From the NCBI GenBank assembly GCA_902762565.1, contig CACWOS010000012.1, positions 1 through 56,885 on the forward strand: a stretch of DNA of 56,885 nucleotides. The letters are read 5' to 3'. This DNA is from an uncultured Prevotellaceae bacterium (GTDB lineage: Bacteria > Bacteroidota > Bacteroidia > Bacteroidales > Bacteroidaceae). Position 1 is the stretch's first letter. Each line of letters starts with the position of its first letter. The notes beneath the pieces are model-generated. The model searched no databases, had not been told where the DNA came from, and saw nothing but the letters and a program-made list of their open reading frames with translations. A program made the translations under genes and the position numbers. Shown here piece by piece: positions 1-7,769 of this stretch.

Positions 1-1
1 G

Positions 2-61
2 CAAGGCGTCAAAGCGGATACGCTTACAGTGAATGTGACCCAAAATGTGAGGGTAACGTGA
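2..61 (+). CDS. Possible 3' end of an upstream gene (partial)
   Basis: The window opens inside a frame that reads 19 codons and stops with TGA at 59-61. The residues (QGVKADTLTVNVTQNVRVT) look like the beta-rich end of a secreted or surface protein, but 19 codons cannot identify a family. The stop sits in the left arm of a hairpin at 56-84. It could equally be non-coding sequence. Confidence 0.2.
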   Translation, partial: QGVKADTLTVNVTQNVRVT

Positions 62-84
62 GGGACATTGCTTATCCCTCACGT
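56..84. other. Inverted repeat (hairpin) near left edge
   Basis: ACGTGAGGG (56-64) pairs perfectly with CCCTCACGT (76-84) around an 11-nt loop. It lies downstream of the flippase gene on the minus strand. Neither side has a clear T-run, so terminator function is uncertain. The element TGTGAGGGTAA also occurs at 46-56 and 130-140. Confidence 0.35.
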
Positions 85-145
85 CGTTCAAATGCCCTGC
101 ACATAAGGGTTTAAGGCCCCTGATGTGAGCATGTGAGGGTAAAAT

Positions 146-1129
146 TCAATGTCTTCTTACTTTCGTAAAGTTCAGAGCGAGCCAGGCATAGATGCCGAGG
201 GCAACGACGAGGAGGGTCTGGACGGTATGGACGATAAGGACGAAATAAAGCGCTTTTTCGTCAGCCACACCATAAAGGATGAGCATCGTCTTGACGGCAA
301 AGTGCCAGGGACCAGCACCGTTGGGCGTAGGGACGATGACGGCTAGGGAGCCGACAATGAAGGTAACGAGGGCACAACCTATCCCTAAGTCGGCTGTGAA
401 GTCGAAGCAGAAGAAGGTGAGGTAGTAGTGCAGGAAATAGCTGACCCAAATGGCCAGCGTGAAAAGGACGAACAACGGGATGTTGCGCACGTCCTTCAGC
501 GAGATGACACCCTGCCAAATGCCCGTCAGCGTTGCACGAACCTTATCATAGATAGAGAGCTTGTGCAACAGGAAATGCAGCAGTATAAGGATGGCGAGGC
601 CGCAGATGGCTACCACCAGATAGCCCGCCCACGAGAATCCGTCGAGGATAGACTGCAGGTTGGTGCCTGTCTTACGGAAAAACATGCCGAAGGTACTCAT
701 CTCCAACAACAACACAAGTCCCGTGATGCCCATCACTAGTAGTGAGTCAATGGCACGCTCGGTAACCACCGTTCCCAGCGCCTTAGGGAAGGACACACCG
801 TCGTAGCGATTCAGCACACCGCAACGCGTAAACTCCCCTACCCTAGGCACCACCAGCGAGGCGGCATACGACACAAAGATGCTATGGATGCTCACCGAAG
901 AGCGGGGCTGTTCGCCCACGGGTTCCAGCGTCTGACGCCAGCGCCAGCCACGAAACATCTGAGCCAGTATGCCAAAGGGGAACGAGAGCAGCATCCACGT
1001 CCAGTCCATCTCGTCGGTCATGACGTGCAGGATGGTCTGCCAGTCTTCGCCACGGTACATCCAGTAGAGGATGCCCGCGCCCAGCAGCAGCGGCATCAGT
1101 ATCTTCAATATCACATTACCCATCTTCAT
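146..1129 (-). CDS. Flippase-like integral membrane protein (LPG synthase TM-domain family)
   Basis: 327-residue polytopic membrane protein with about eight hydrophobic segments. It resembles the transmembrane domain shared by lysylphosphatidylglycerol synthases and AglD-type flippases. Visible family signatures are the RGWRWRQTL segment near residue 60, PRVGEFTRCGVLNRY near 95-110 and the late VPTPNGAGPWHF near 265-277. The soluble synthase domain is absent, so this is the stand-alone form found in many Bacteroidetes, presumably acting in lipid or glycolipid handling at the inner membrane. A -7 box at 1138-1145 is so close that the 5' leader would be only a few bases. A second ATG two codons in is an alternative start. 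It is divergent from purN. Confidence 0.75.
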   Translation of the reverse strand: MKMGNVILKILMPLLLGAGILYWMYRGEDWQTILHVMTDEMDWTWMLLSFPFGILAQMFRGWRWRQTLEPVGEQPRSSVSIHSIFVSYAASLVVPRVGEFTRCGVLNRYDGVSFPKALGTVVTERAIDSLLVMGITGLVLLLEMSTFGMFFRKTGTNLQSILDGFSWAGYLVVAICGLAILILLHFLLHKLSIYDKVRATLTGIWQGVISLKDVRNIPLFVLFTLAIWVSYFLHYYLTFFCFDFTADLGIGCALVTFIVGSLAVIVPTPNGAGPWHFAVKTMLILYGVADEKALYFVLIVHTVQTLLVVALGIYAWLALNFTKVRRH

Positions 1130-1137
1130 TGCGACTG

Positions 1138-1145
1138 CAAAGATA
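1138..1145 (-). promoter_or_regulatory. -7 box for flippase-like gene
   Basis: Reads TATCTTTG on the minus strand, a match to the Bacteroidetes TAnnTTTG element. The first ATG lies only about 9 nt downstream, implying a near-leaderless transcript. Confidence 0.6.
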
Positions 1146-1151
1146 CGAAAT

Positions 1152-1179
1152 AAAGTGAAAAGTGAAAAGTGAAAAGTGA
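1152..1179. repeat. Four tandem 7-bp repeats (AAAGTGA)
   Basis: Exactly four copies of AAAGTGA lie in the gap between the divergent flippase and purN genes. A related reverse-complement run (TTTTCAC-type) lies at about 30221-30251, so this looks like a dispersed simple repeat. Confidence 0.8.
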
Positions 1180-1218
1180 AAAATTTGCTTCCGCAATCGG
1201 TAATTCATTTTTTTTTCG

Positions 1219-1226
1219 TACCTTTG
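1219..1226 (+). promoter_or_regulatory. -7 box for purN
   Basis: TACCTTTG, 22 nt upstream of the ATG at 1248. The frame stays open further upstream, but those codons precede the transcription start. This fixes purN at 1248. Confidence 0.65.
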
Positions 1227-1247
1227 TCCCCCACAAACGGAAGAACA

Positions 1248-1841
1248 ATGAGAATTAATATCGCCATATTCGTGTCAGGAAGTGGCACAAACTGTGAAAA
1301 TCTGATTCGCTACTTCATGGGTAGCAACGAGATCAATTGCGAACTCGTCATCAGCAACAAGGCTGATGCCTACGCACTGACCAGGGCTCAGAATCTGGGT
1401 GTAGCAACCGCAGTAGTACCCAAAGCGCAACTGAACGACGAGGCCTACATGCTTCAACTACTAGGCGAGCACCAGATAGAATTCATCGTTCTGGCAGGCT
1501 TCTTGCCGTTGATACCTGATTTTCTCATCAAGGCCTTCCCACGACGTATCGTCAACCTGCACCCTGCCCTATTGCCGAAGTATGGCGGAAAAGGTATGTG
1601 GGGACACCACGTGCACGAGGCAGTGAAAGCCGCTGGTGAGCGTGAAACAGGCATGACAGTACACTACGTGACTCCCGTCTGTGACTCTGGCGAAATCGTG
1701 GCCCAATACCGTGTGGCACTAAGTCCAGAGGACACCGTGGACGATATAGCCGAGAAGGAACATCAGTTGGAAATGAAGTATTTCCCAGAGGTTGTTGAGA
1801 AAGTAGTACGCGGTCAGATTATTCGCGACAACAACCTCTAG
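1248..1841 (+). CDS. purN: Phosphoribosylglycinamide formyltransferase
   Basis: 197-residue cytosolic enzyme that transfers the formyl group of 10-formyl-THF to GAR, the third step of purine synthesis. The N terminus MRINIAIFVSGSGTN holds the phosphate-binding GSGTN motif. VNLHPALLPKYGG carries the catalytic His, and VTPVCDSGEIVAQ carries the conserved Asp. Length is close to other PurN proteins. I chose the ATG at 1248 because the upstream 24 codons contain the promoter and do not resemble PurN. The 3' end overlaps the convergent rsmA gene by 4 nt. Confidence 0.93.
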   Translation: MRINIAIFVSGSGTNCENLIRYFMGSNEINCELVISNKADAYALTRAQNLGVATAVVPKAQLNDEAYMLQLLGEHQIEFIVLAGFLPLIPDFLIKAFPRRIVNLHPALLPKYGGKGMWGHHVHEAVKAAGERETGMTVHYVTPVCDSGEIVAQYRVALSPEDTVDDIAEKEHQLEMKYFPEVVEKVVRGQIIRDNNL

Positions 1842-2638
1842 CCCTTCGCCAACTCTTCACCCACCATATTGGTCAGTTCAACGAATTGCGGAATGGAAAG
1901 CTGTTCAGGACGACGCGTCATGATGTCGTTTTGGAAGAAGCCTTCGCTGGCAGGATGTTGGGCGTCGAAAATCTGACGTAACGACACACGCAACATCTTA
2001 CGACGCTGGTTGAACACCGTCTTCACCACTCGTTTAAAGAGCTGTTCGTCACATCCTAGCTGCTGTACGTCGTTGCGCGTCATGCGGATAACGGCACTCA
2101 TCACCTTAGGAGGCGGATTAAACACGGTGGGCTCAACGGTAAACAAGTACTCCACATTGTACCACGCCTGAATTAATACTGACAGGATACCATACTGTTT
2201 ATTGCCAGGCTGTGAGGCCATGCGTACAGCAACCTCGTGCTGTATCATGCCCGTGCAACAAGGGATGAGGTCGCGATTGTCGAGCATCTTAAAGAAGATT
2301 TGCGACGAGATGTCGTAGGGATAATTGCCCGTCAACACAAACTGCTGTCCGCCAAAGACTTCGCGCAGGTCCATACGAAGAAAGTCCTCGCCTAGGATGT
2401 TTTCGCGCAACTTAGGAAAGTGCTCGTTCAGATAAGCCACACTCTCACGGTCAATCTCCACCACCTTAAAAGGACGGGGCTTCTCTACCAGATACTGCGT
2501 CATGACACCCATGCCAGGGCCGACTTCCAATACTGGCAGGTCAGGACAGGCATCTACCGTATCGGCAATGCGACGGGCTATAGACAAATCGGTCAGGAAA
2601 TGCTGTCCGAGATTCTTCTTTGGTCGTACTTGTTTCAT
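1838..2638 (-). CDS. rsmA: 16S rRNA (adenine1518/1519-N6)-dimethyltransferase
   Basis: 266-residue KsgA/RsmA enzyme that dimethylates two adjacent adenines in helix 45 of 16S rRNA during 30S maturation. It starts with the family-typical RPKKNLGQHFL. It carries the SAM-binding motif VLEVGPGMGVMT near residue 35, and GNYPYDIS (the NxPY-type catalytic motif) near 103. The C-terminal helical domain contains NQRRKMLR. A -7 box lies just upstream. It is convergent with purN, with a 4-nt overlap. Confidence 0.93.
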   Translation of the reverse strand: MKQVRPKKNLGQHFLTDLSIARRIADTVDACPDLPVLEVGPGMGVMTQYLVEKPRPFKVVEIDRESVAYLNEHFPKLRENILGEDFLRMDLREVFGGQQFVLTGNYPYDISSQIFFKMLDNRDLIPCCTGMIQHEVAVRMASQPGNKQYGILSVLIQAWYNVEYLFTVEPTVFNPPPKVMSAVIRMTRNDVQQLGCDEQLFKRVVKTVFNQRRKMLRVSLRQIFDAQHPASEGFFQNDIMTRRPEQLSIPQFVELTNMVGEELAKG

Positions 2639-2643
2639 GCCTG

Positions 2644-2651
2644 CAAAAGTA
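2644..2651 (-). promoter_or_regulatory. -7 box for rsmA
   Basis: TACTTTTG on the minus strand, immediately after the T8 run that ends the upstream minigene. The ATG follows about 6 nt later, so the leader is very short. Confidence 0.55.
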
Positions 2652-2652
2652 C

Positions 2653-2682
2653 AAAAAAAACCGCAGATAGAAAAATCTGCGG
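2653..2682 (-). terminator. Intrinsic terminator of the 30-codon minigene
   Basis: CCGCAGAT (2661-2668) pairs with ATCTGCGG (2675-2682) around a 6-nt loop. On the minus strand the stem is followed by eight consecutive T. This is a textbook intrinsic terminator. Confidence 0.85.
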
Positions 2683-2713
2683 CACTAATTATTCACTTTA
2701 CTAACTACTTTTC

Positions 2714-2806
2714 TTACTTTCTCTCGAGATGAATCCTGTTGCAGATATACATGGCCTCTGCCACTGCAACGGCCTCAACGGCCAGTGAAAACATTGTTAA
2801 CATCAT
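2714..2806 (-). CDS. Small 30-residue hydrophobic protein (minigene)
   Basis: ORF of 30 codons, starting MMLTMFSLAVEAV and ending RIHLERK. It has a short hydrophobic helix (residues 2-22) followed by a basic tail, the layout of a small membrane-anchored peptide. It is bracketed by its own -7 box (2902-2909), a leader of about 90 nt and a perfect terminator (2653-2682). It does not overlap a larger gene. A second in-frame ATG is adjacent to the first. GAGAAAGG lies upstream, but Bacteroidetes rarely depend on Shine-Dalgarno pairing. The transcript could alternatively act as a small RNA. I do not recognise the family. Confidence 0.6.
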   Translation of the reverse strand: MMLTMFSLAVEAVAVAEAMYICNRIHLERK

Positions 2807-2901
2807 AATCTTTTTACCTTTCTCTAACTTTAATTAAATTTCTTGTTATCCTTATTTATATAGTAACCTCTCGCTTGAGGTTTTATTAACTTTTGACGAT
2901 G

Positions 2902-2909
2902 CAAAGTTA
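2902..2909 (-). promoter_or_regulatory. -7 box for the 30-codon minigene
   Basis: TAACTTTG on the minus strand. The predicted transcript runs about 240 nt to the terminator at 2653-2682. Its leader contains a small CCTC/GAGG hairpin near 2870-2885. Confidence 0.6.
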
Positions 2910-3021
2910 CGATGATTTTCGTTACGACGAATAAAGTTTTGTGGGGAAAGCACTGAAAACAGGGGTTTCTTTGACCTGCATCAAAAAAAGTTTTCTCGGC
3001 TTGATATAGATTAATTTTTAC

Positions 3022-3453
3022 TTATGTACGGTGTCTGGCAGTTGCACAATGGGGACAAATGCCTTTTACCATATAGTTGACAGACGACATGACGAAGCCT
3101 TCTGGCAGGTCGACATCAGGCACTGGGATATGGTCAAGACAGTAGGTCTTTTGGCATTGTTCACAATAAAAGTGGACGTGCAAATCATCGTCAATACCGT
3201 CGTGATGACTGTGGCATAGCTCATAGCGCACACCATCGCCACCATCTTCTATGACATGTACCAAGTGTTGTTCGCGAAACAATGAGAGCGTACGGAATAT
3301 GCCTGACTTATCGATGGTCAGGATCTTATACTCCAACTCACTGAGCGACATGGGACGCCCTGCAGCATCCAACGTCCGAAGCACAATCAGACGATTGGCC
3401 GTAGGCTTGACATCATGCTCTTCAAGCAGTGTGATATATCTGTTTTCGTCCAT
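3022..3453 (-). CDS. Fur-family transcriptional regulator
   Basis: 143-residue metal-dependent repressor of the Fur/Zur/PerR family. The N-terminal winged helix (residues 1-85) includes VKPTANRLIVLRTL and KSGIFRTLSLF. The dimerization half has the His-rich CHSHHDGIDDDLHVHFYC stretch and two Cys pairs (CEQC and CPHC), expected for the structural zinc site. Metal specificity cannot be decided from sequence. The start lies 3 nt after the dacB stop, so it is probably co-transcribed from the dacB promoter. That coupling of a metal regulator to a wall enzyme may be only positional. Confidence 0.88.
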   Translation of the reverse strand: MDENRYITLLEEHDVKPTANRLIVLRTLDAAGRPMSLSELEYKILTIDKSGIFRTLSLFREQHLVHVIEDGGDGVRYELCHSHHDGIDDDLHVHFYCEQCQKTYCLDHIPVPDVDLPEGFVMSSVNYMVKGICPHCATARHRT

Positions 3454-3456
3454 ATC

Positions 3457-4626
3457 TTATTCACATAAGGCCGTACATACGCGGTCCTGGAAGTCTTTAC
3501 CGTCCTTATTGCGCATGACGCCTTGATTGATGATGGCAAAGCATAGTTGGCGCCCATCGGCAGTAGTCAGATAGCCTGCCAACGACGAAATACCAGACAA
3601 CGTACCCGTTTTGGCCAGCACGTTGCCACAGGCATTGCCCTCCGTCATGCGTTTCTTCAATGTACCATCCACACCAGCTATCGGCAGGGCAGGCAACAGG
3701 TGCTCGATGAGTTCCGTTTTACTATAGGCATAGCGCAAGAGGCGTACCAAGAGTTCAGGCGAAATATAATTGTAGAGCGACAGGCCTGAACCGTCTGCTA
3801 TACGATAAGGATTGTCGCCCAATCCCAAGCGTTTGATCAACTGCTTAGTCAGCGTACGGGCGTCACTAGCTTTGGCAGGACGGTGCCCACTAGACGCTGC
3901 AGTCTGATAGAACATCGATTCTGCATAGAAATTGTCGCTCTCCTTCAGCATACGGTTCAGGATGACATCGATGCTATGACGATAGGTACTCAAGTGGCGT
4001 GCACCTGACGGCATCACACCATCGCCACCTAGACGAACATCAGCGACATTGACACCCTGACGTTCCAGTTCCTTGCGCAACGTGGTTAGGAAAATGTCCT
4101 TGCGACCAATGGACAGAGGTATCAGCATGGGGTTATCATCATCCCAACACCAGCCTTCACCATAGTCGAGTACTTCCTTCATCTGTTTGTCGCCAATGAT
4201 ATTACCGACAATCCTCGTGATACCAGCCTGACGAATACTCTCAGCTATCACGGCCACGTCATCAGTTGTCAGCGATGGGTCGAAACCACCCACGCAATAC
4301 AGGTTACCAGTCAATGTGGAGTCAGCTATGGTGCCCGTATAGAAGATGCGCGTCTGGTACTCGTATGACCCACCCAAGCGGTCGAGAGCTGTAATGGCCG
4401 TCACCAGCTTCATGGTCGAGGCAGGACGCATCAGCTGACGGGCCTGATACTGGAAGAGCACGCTATCGGCATCGAGGTCATAGACCATCATGCCTACCTG
4501 TGTGGTTTCAAAAAGGGGGTCGCGCAACAACGAGTCAAGCTTGATGCGCAAGCTGTCTACTTGCGCTACTGCGTAGCTGAATGATAAAGAATAAATGATA
4601 AATAATAAAGAGCGAATATGCGTCAT
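3457..4626 (-). CDS. dacB: D-alanyl-D-alanine carboxypeptidase/endopeptidase (PBP4, S13 family)
   Basis: 389-residue periplasmic penicillin-binding protein that trims or cleaves peptidoglycan peptides. Catalytic motifs are STMK at residues 70-73, SDN near 240 and KTG near 339. An N-terminal signal peptide ends at VAQ (about residue 22). It is shorter than the E. coli enzyme. I placed the start at 4626 because the -7 box (4653-4660) lies downstream of the upstream ATG at 4674. The hydrophobic core of the signal peptide is encoded by a degenerate ATTTATC/ATTTATT repeat, so this stretch may have evolved from a dispersed simple repeat. Confidence 0.9.
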   Translation of the reverse strand: MTHIRSLLFIIYSLSFSYAVAQVDSLRIKLDSLLRDPLFETTQVGMMVYDLDADSVLFQYQARQLMRPASTMKLVTAITALDRLGGSYEYQTRIFYTGTIADSTLTGNLYCVGGFDPSLTTDDVAVIAESIRQAGITRIVGNIIGDKQMKEVLDYGEGWCWDDDNPMLIPLSIGRKDIFLTTLRKELERQGVNVADVRLGGDGVMPSGARHLSTYRHSIDVILNRMLKESDNFYAESMFYQTAASSGHRPAKASDARTLTKQLIKRLGLGDNPYRIADGSGLSLYNYISPELLVRLLRYAYSKTELIEHLLPALPIAGVDGTLKKRMTEGNACGNVLAKTGTLSGISSLAGYLTTADGRQLCFAIINQGVMRNKDGKDFQDRVCTALCE

Positions 4627-4652
4627 TCTCAACCTTTTTATGTTTTTGTGCA

Positions 4653-4660
4653 CAAAATTA
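4653..4660 (-). promoter_or_regulatory. -7 box for dacB-fur
   Basis: TAATTTTG on the minus strand, about 27 nt before the chosen dacB ATG. It rules out the ATG at 4674 as the translated start. Confidence 0.65.
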
Positions 4661-4704
4661 CTAAATTTCTTCAAACTTTAATCACAAAACTCTAAACTTT
4701 TTAT

Positions 4705-4712
4705 TATCTTTG
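4705..4712 (+). promoter_or_regulatory. -7 box for nadB
   Basis: TATCTTTG, 22 nt before the ATG at 4734. The in-frame TTG at 4710 is part of this box and cannot be the start. Confidence 0.7.
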
Positions 4713-4733
4713 CGCACAAATATTGATACAAGT

Positions 4734-6323
4734 ATGGTTTATAAGTACGATTTCCTCATCATCGGTGCTGGCGTGGCTGGCATGAGTTACGCCCTGAAAG
4801 TGGCTAACGCCAACAAGGGCAAGGTATGCATGATATGTAAGGCAGGGCTCGACGAGGCTAATACCTCATTTGCACAGGGCGGCGTAGCTAGCGTGACCAA
4901 TATGAAGGTCGACACCTTCGACAAGCATATTGCCGACACCATCATAGCCGGTGACTATATCTCCGACCAGAAAGCCGTAGAGCAGGTAGTCAAAAATGCG
5001 CCAGAGCAGATAGCAGAACTCGTCAAGTGGGGCGTCAACTTCGACCGAAAGGACGACGGACAGTTTGACCTGCACCGTGAGGGCGGCCACTCAGAATTCC
5101 GCATTCTGCACCATGCTGACGATACGGGTGCCGAGATACAGCGTGGACTGATGGAAGCCGTACGCCAGAATCCCAATATCGACATCAAAGAGAACCATTT
5201 TGCCGTAGAAATTATTACCCAGCACCATCTGGGCGTCCGCGTCACACGCCGTTCACCCAACATCCAGTGCTACGGTGCGTATGTGCTGAACCCCAAAACA
5301 CAGAAAGTCGACACGTACCTATCGAAAGTTACTGTCATGTGTACGGGTGGTTGCGGTGCCGTCTATATGACAACCTCGAATCCTGTCATTGCCACAGGCG
5401 ATGGTGTGGCTATGGTCTATCGTGCCAAAGGAACGGTGGCAGACATGGAGTTTGTGCAGTTCCATCCTACCGTACTGCATAATCCCAAGGAGACGCACCC
5501 TGCCTACCTTATCACTGAGGCCATGCGCGGCTACGGCGGCATTCTGAAACTGCCCAATGGCGAAACATTCATGGAGAAATATGACGAGCGTCTGTCGCTG
5601 GCACCACGTGACATTGTGGCGCGCGCCATTGACAAGGAAATGAAGATTCACGGACTGGACCACGTCTGTCTGGACGTTACCCATAAGGATCCTGCCGAAA
5701 CCAAACGCCACTTCCCCAATATCTATCAGAAATGTCTCTCAATAGGCATCGACATCACCACCGACTATATCCCCGTGCGTCCTGCAGCCCACTATATGTG
5801 TGGTGGTATCAAGGTTGACTTGAACGGACAGTCAAGCATTGAGCGCCTCTATGCCCTTGGCGAATGCTCGTGTACGGGTCTGCATGGTGGCAACCGTCTG
5901 GCTTCGAACTCACTCATTGAGGCTGTGGTCTATGCCGATGCTGCTGCTAAGGACTCACTGAAGCATATCGACCTATACGACTATAATGACAAGGTACCCC
6001 AGTGGAACGATGAAGGTACTATGACCAATGAGGAGAAAGTGCTGATAACGCAAAGTGTCAAGGAGGTGAACCAGATTATGTCAAACTACGTGGGTATTGT
6101 GCGCTCAGACCTGCGTCTGCACCGTGCTTGGGACCGTCTGGACATGCTCTATGAGGAAACGGAACGTCTGTTTAAGCGTGTAAAAGCTTCACGCGACATC
6201 TGCGAGTTGCGCAACATGATTAACGTGGGTTACCTTATCACCCGTTGGGCACTGGAACGTAAGGAGTGCCGCGGACTGCACTTCACCACAGACTATCCGC
6301 TGCATGCGTATGATAAGAAATAA
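4734..6323 (+). CDS. nadB: L-aspartate oxidase
   Basis: 529-residue FAD enzyme that oxidizes L-aspartate to iminoaspartate, the first step of de novo NAD synthesis. The N-terminal dinucleotide-binding motif is IIGAGVAGMSYALK. TSFAQGGVAS and REGGHSEFRILH are typical of the succinate dehydrogenase/aspartate oxidase flavoprotein family. HPTVLHNP, APRDIVARAID and GLHGGNRLASNSLIEA follow in the expected order. The C-terminal helical domain is intact. No nadA or nadC is adjacent, so it is a single-gene unit with its own promoter and terminator. Confidence 0.92.
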   Translation: MVYKYDFLIIGAGVAGMSYALKVANANKGKVCMICKAGLDEANTSFAQGGVASVTNMKVDTFDKHIADTIIAGDYISDQKAVEQVVKNAPEQIAELVKWGVNFDRKDDGQFDLHREGGHSEFRILHHADDTGAEIQRGLMEAVRQNPNIDIKENHFAVEIITQHHLGVRVTRRSPNIQCYGAYVLNPKTQKVDTYLSKVTVMCTGGCGAVYMTTSNPVIATGDGVAMVYRAKGTVADMEFVQFHPTVLHNPKETHPAYLITEAMRGYGGILKLPNGETFMEKYDERLSLAPRDIVARAIDKEMKIHGLDHVCLDVTHKDPAETKRHFPNIYQKCLSIGIDITTDYIPVRPAAHYMCGGIKVDLNGQSSIERLYALGECSCTGLHGGNRLASNSLIEAVVYADAAAKDSLKHIDLYDYNDKVPQWNDEGTMTNEEKVLITQSVKEVNQIMSNYVGIVRSDLRLHRAWDRLDMLYEETERLFKRVKASRDICELRNMINVGYLITRWALERKECRGLHFTTDYPLHAYDKK

Positions 6324-6333
6324 GACTATAAAG

Positions 6334-6367
6334 GGCTTGCATCCATTGACGATTGCAAGCCTTTTTT
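6334..6367 (+). terminator. Intrinsic terminator after nadB
   Basis: GGCTTGCA (6334-6341) pairs with TGCAAGCC (6354-6361) around a 12-nt loop and is followed by six T. The convergent Rid-family gene ends two bases later. Confidence 0.85.
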
Positions 6368-6368
6368 A

Positions 6369-7508
6369 TTATAATGCAGGGAAAGCGTCGTTCTGCTGTG
6401 CTTTCACTGCCATACATTCCATCTCAACAAGCCAACCTGGGCGACAGACAGGAGCTAGCACAATGACATAGGGTTTGTCTGGGAAACGTTCCTCATATAG
6501 TTTGCTGACAACGGCATAGTCGGACGGGTCGCGCAGGTAAACCACCATCACGCCCACCTCGTCATAGCTGCAGCCAGCCTCAGCAAGCAACGTTTCCACA
6601 TTCTCCCACATGCGGTGGGTCTGTTGAACCACATCTTTCGGATGCACGATGCGACCCTTGTTGTCAATACTGGCTGTACCAGAAATAAACACATGTCGAC
6701 GATCACCATAGTCCACATAGGTGCCACGCTCGAAGCTGACGCCATAGTCGCTGGTACGATTCAGGTGTGTTGGTGCATATAGATAATGTACCTGTTCCTG
6801 ACTAATACCTTTGACAGCATAGTTGTCCATCTGTGCCAACACATTGGGGTCTTGCTGTCGGCCAGCAATTCCTGTCGAGGCAATGAAATGGGTATTCGGC
6901 GTCAGACCTTGGGTAAAGAATACCTGATTACGGGCTCGCACCACCCCACCGTAGTTCAGGTCGATATCGTTGACAAACAGCCACGTACGGATACAGTTAT
7001 CGGCCAACGTACACTCCTCGTGGGCCAACTGCATGACATACTCATTGAAGAGCAGACGCATCTGGTGTTCCGAATTGGCAGCAAGGTTAAATGCCGAAGC
7101 ATTCCACAGATGACAGTAGCTGCCGTGAGACGCCTGAAACAGACCGCTATCAGTTTGACGTGTGGTCACATCCGTCATCAGATAGACCCACAGGGCTATC
7201 TTCGTTCCGTCAAGCGGAGCCTGCTCAATGATGCTCTTGGCACAGTCGCTCATGTCGCTGGCTATCACGTCATCGGCCTGATTGGCTGCATCGCTTAGGA
7301 AATAGCGCTTGAATACGGCTACAGCACCCTTCAACTCCTCTGTTATTAGGTGGTGATAGGCGTCAAGCACAGCATTCAATTGCTGCTGATACGGAGCCAT
7401 ACAGTCTTCTGCATGTATCATCACATGATACTCGCTGACACCACCAGCACCAGCAAACTCTGAGAAACAGACACGGACACCTGCCTTACGAAATATCTTG
7501 TTCGTCAT
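6369..7508 (-). CDS. Rid-family (YjgF/YER057c/UK114) protein with a long N-terminal extension
   Basis: 379-residue protein. The C-terminal 120 residues match the RidA fold: YVDYGDRRHVFISGTASID, then VWENVETLLAEAG-like helix, and the strand APVCRPGWLVEMECMAV. The N-terminal 250 residues look like a further alpha/beta region and may hold a divergent second Rid-type module. This arrangement is known from long Rid-like proteins and chorismatase-like relatives. I cannot assign a substrate. No signal peptide. It is transcribed alone from a -7 box at 7535-7542. Confidence 0.7.
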   Translation of the reverse strand: MTNKIFRKAGVRVCFSEFAGAGGVSEYHVMIHAEDCMAPYQQQLNAVLDAYHHLITEELKGAVAVFKRYFLSDAANQADDVIASDMSDCAKSIIEQAPLDGTKIALWVYLMTDVTTRQTDSGLFQASHGSYCHLWNASAFNLAANSEHQMRLLFNEYVMQLAHEECTLADNCIRTWLFVNDIDLNYGGVVRARNQVFFTQGLTPNTHFIASTGIAGRQQDPNVLAQMDNYAVKGISQEQVHYLYAPTHLNRTSDYGVSFERGTYVDYGDRRHVFISGTASIDNKGRIVHPKDVVQQTHRMWENVETLLAEAGCSYDEVGVMVVYLRDPSDYAVVSKLYEERFPDKPYVIVLAPVCRPGWLVEMECMAVKAQQNDAFPAL

Positions 7509-7534
7509 TGTATCAATTATAATAAGCGTAGGTG

Positions 7535-7542
7535 CAAAGATA
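7535..7542 (-). promoter_or_regulatory. -7 box for Rid-family gene
   Basis: TATCTTTG on the minus strand, 26 nt before the ATG. Confidence 0.6.
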
Positions 7543-7606
7543 CGACATTATTCTGACAATACAAAAGAAAAATACAAAATCTCTTGGTATTTCGCTTAAA
7601 TTGATG

Positions 7607-7614
7607 TAATTTTG
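7607..7614 (+). promoter_or_regulatory. -7 box for the thiamine uptake operon
   Basis: TAATTTTG on the plus strand. Transcription would start near 7620, just before the riboswitch. Confidence 0.6.
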
Positions 7615-7631
7615 CACCCGATTTGAAAAAA

Positions 7632-7712
7632 CTTTTCAAGGGGTGCTCACGAGTGTGGGCTGAGATGATACCCTCGAAACCTGATACGGATAATGCCGAC
7701 GCAGGGATGATA
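7632..7712 (+). promoter_or_regulatory. TPP riboswitch (THI element)
   Basis: All conserved parts are present in order: GGGGTGCTC, the core GGCTGAGATGATACCC, CGAAACCTGAT, CGGATAATGCCG and ACGCAGGGA. Together they form the thiamine pyrophosphate aptamer. It lies in the 5' leader of the TonB receptor gene, with the ATG 57 nt downstream. No strong terminator hairpin is obvious in between, so control of translation initiation is more likely than attenuation. Confidence 0.95.
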
Positions 7713-7769
7713 AGGTATAATTGCACACAAAGTCCCCTTATTTTTATTATTAATTAAATAAGGTAAAAA

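Noticed and set aside
3022-3453. Zur or PerR specific assignment
   Set aside because: The metal-binding residues are compatible with several Fur subfamilies; sequence alone does not decide.
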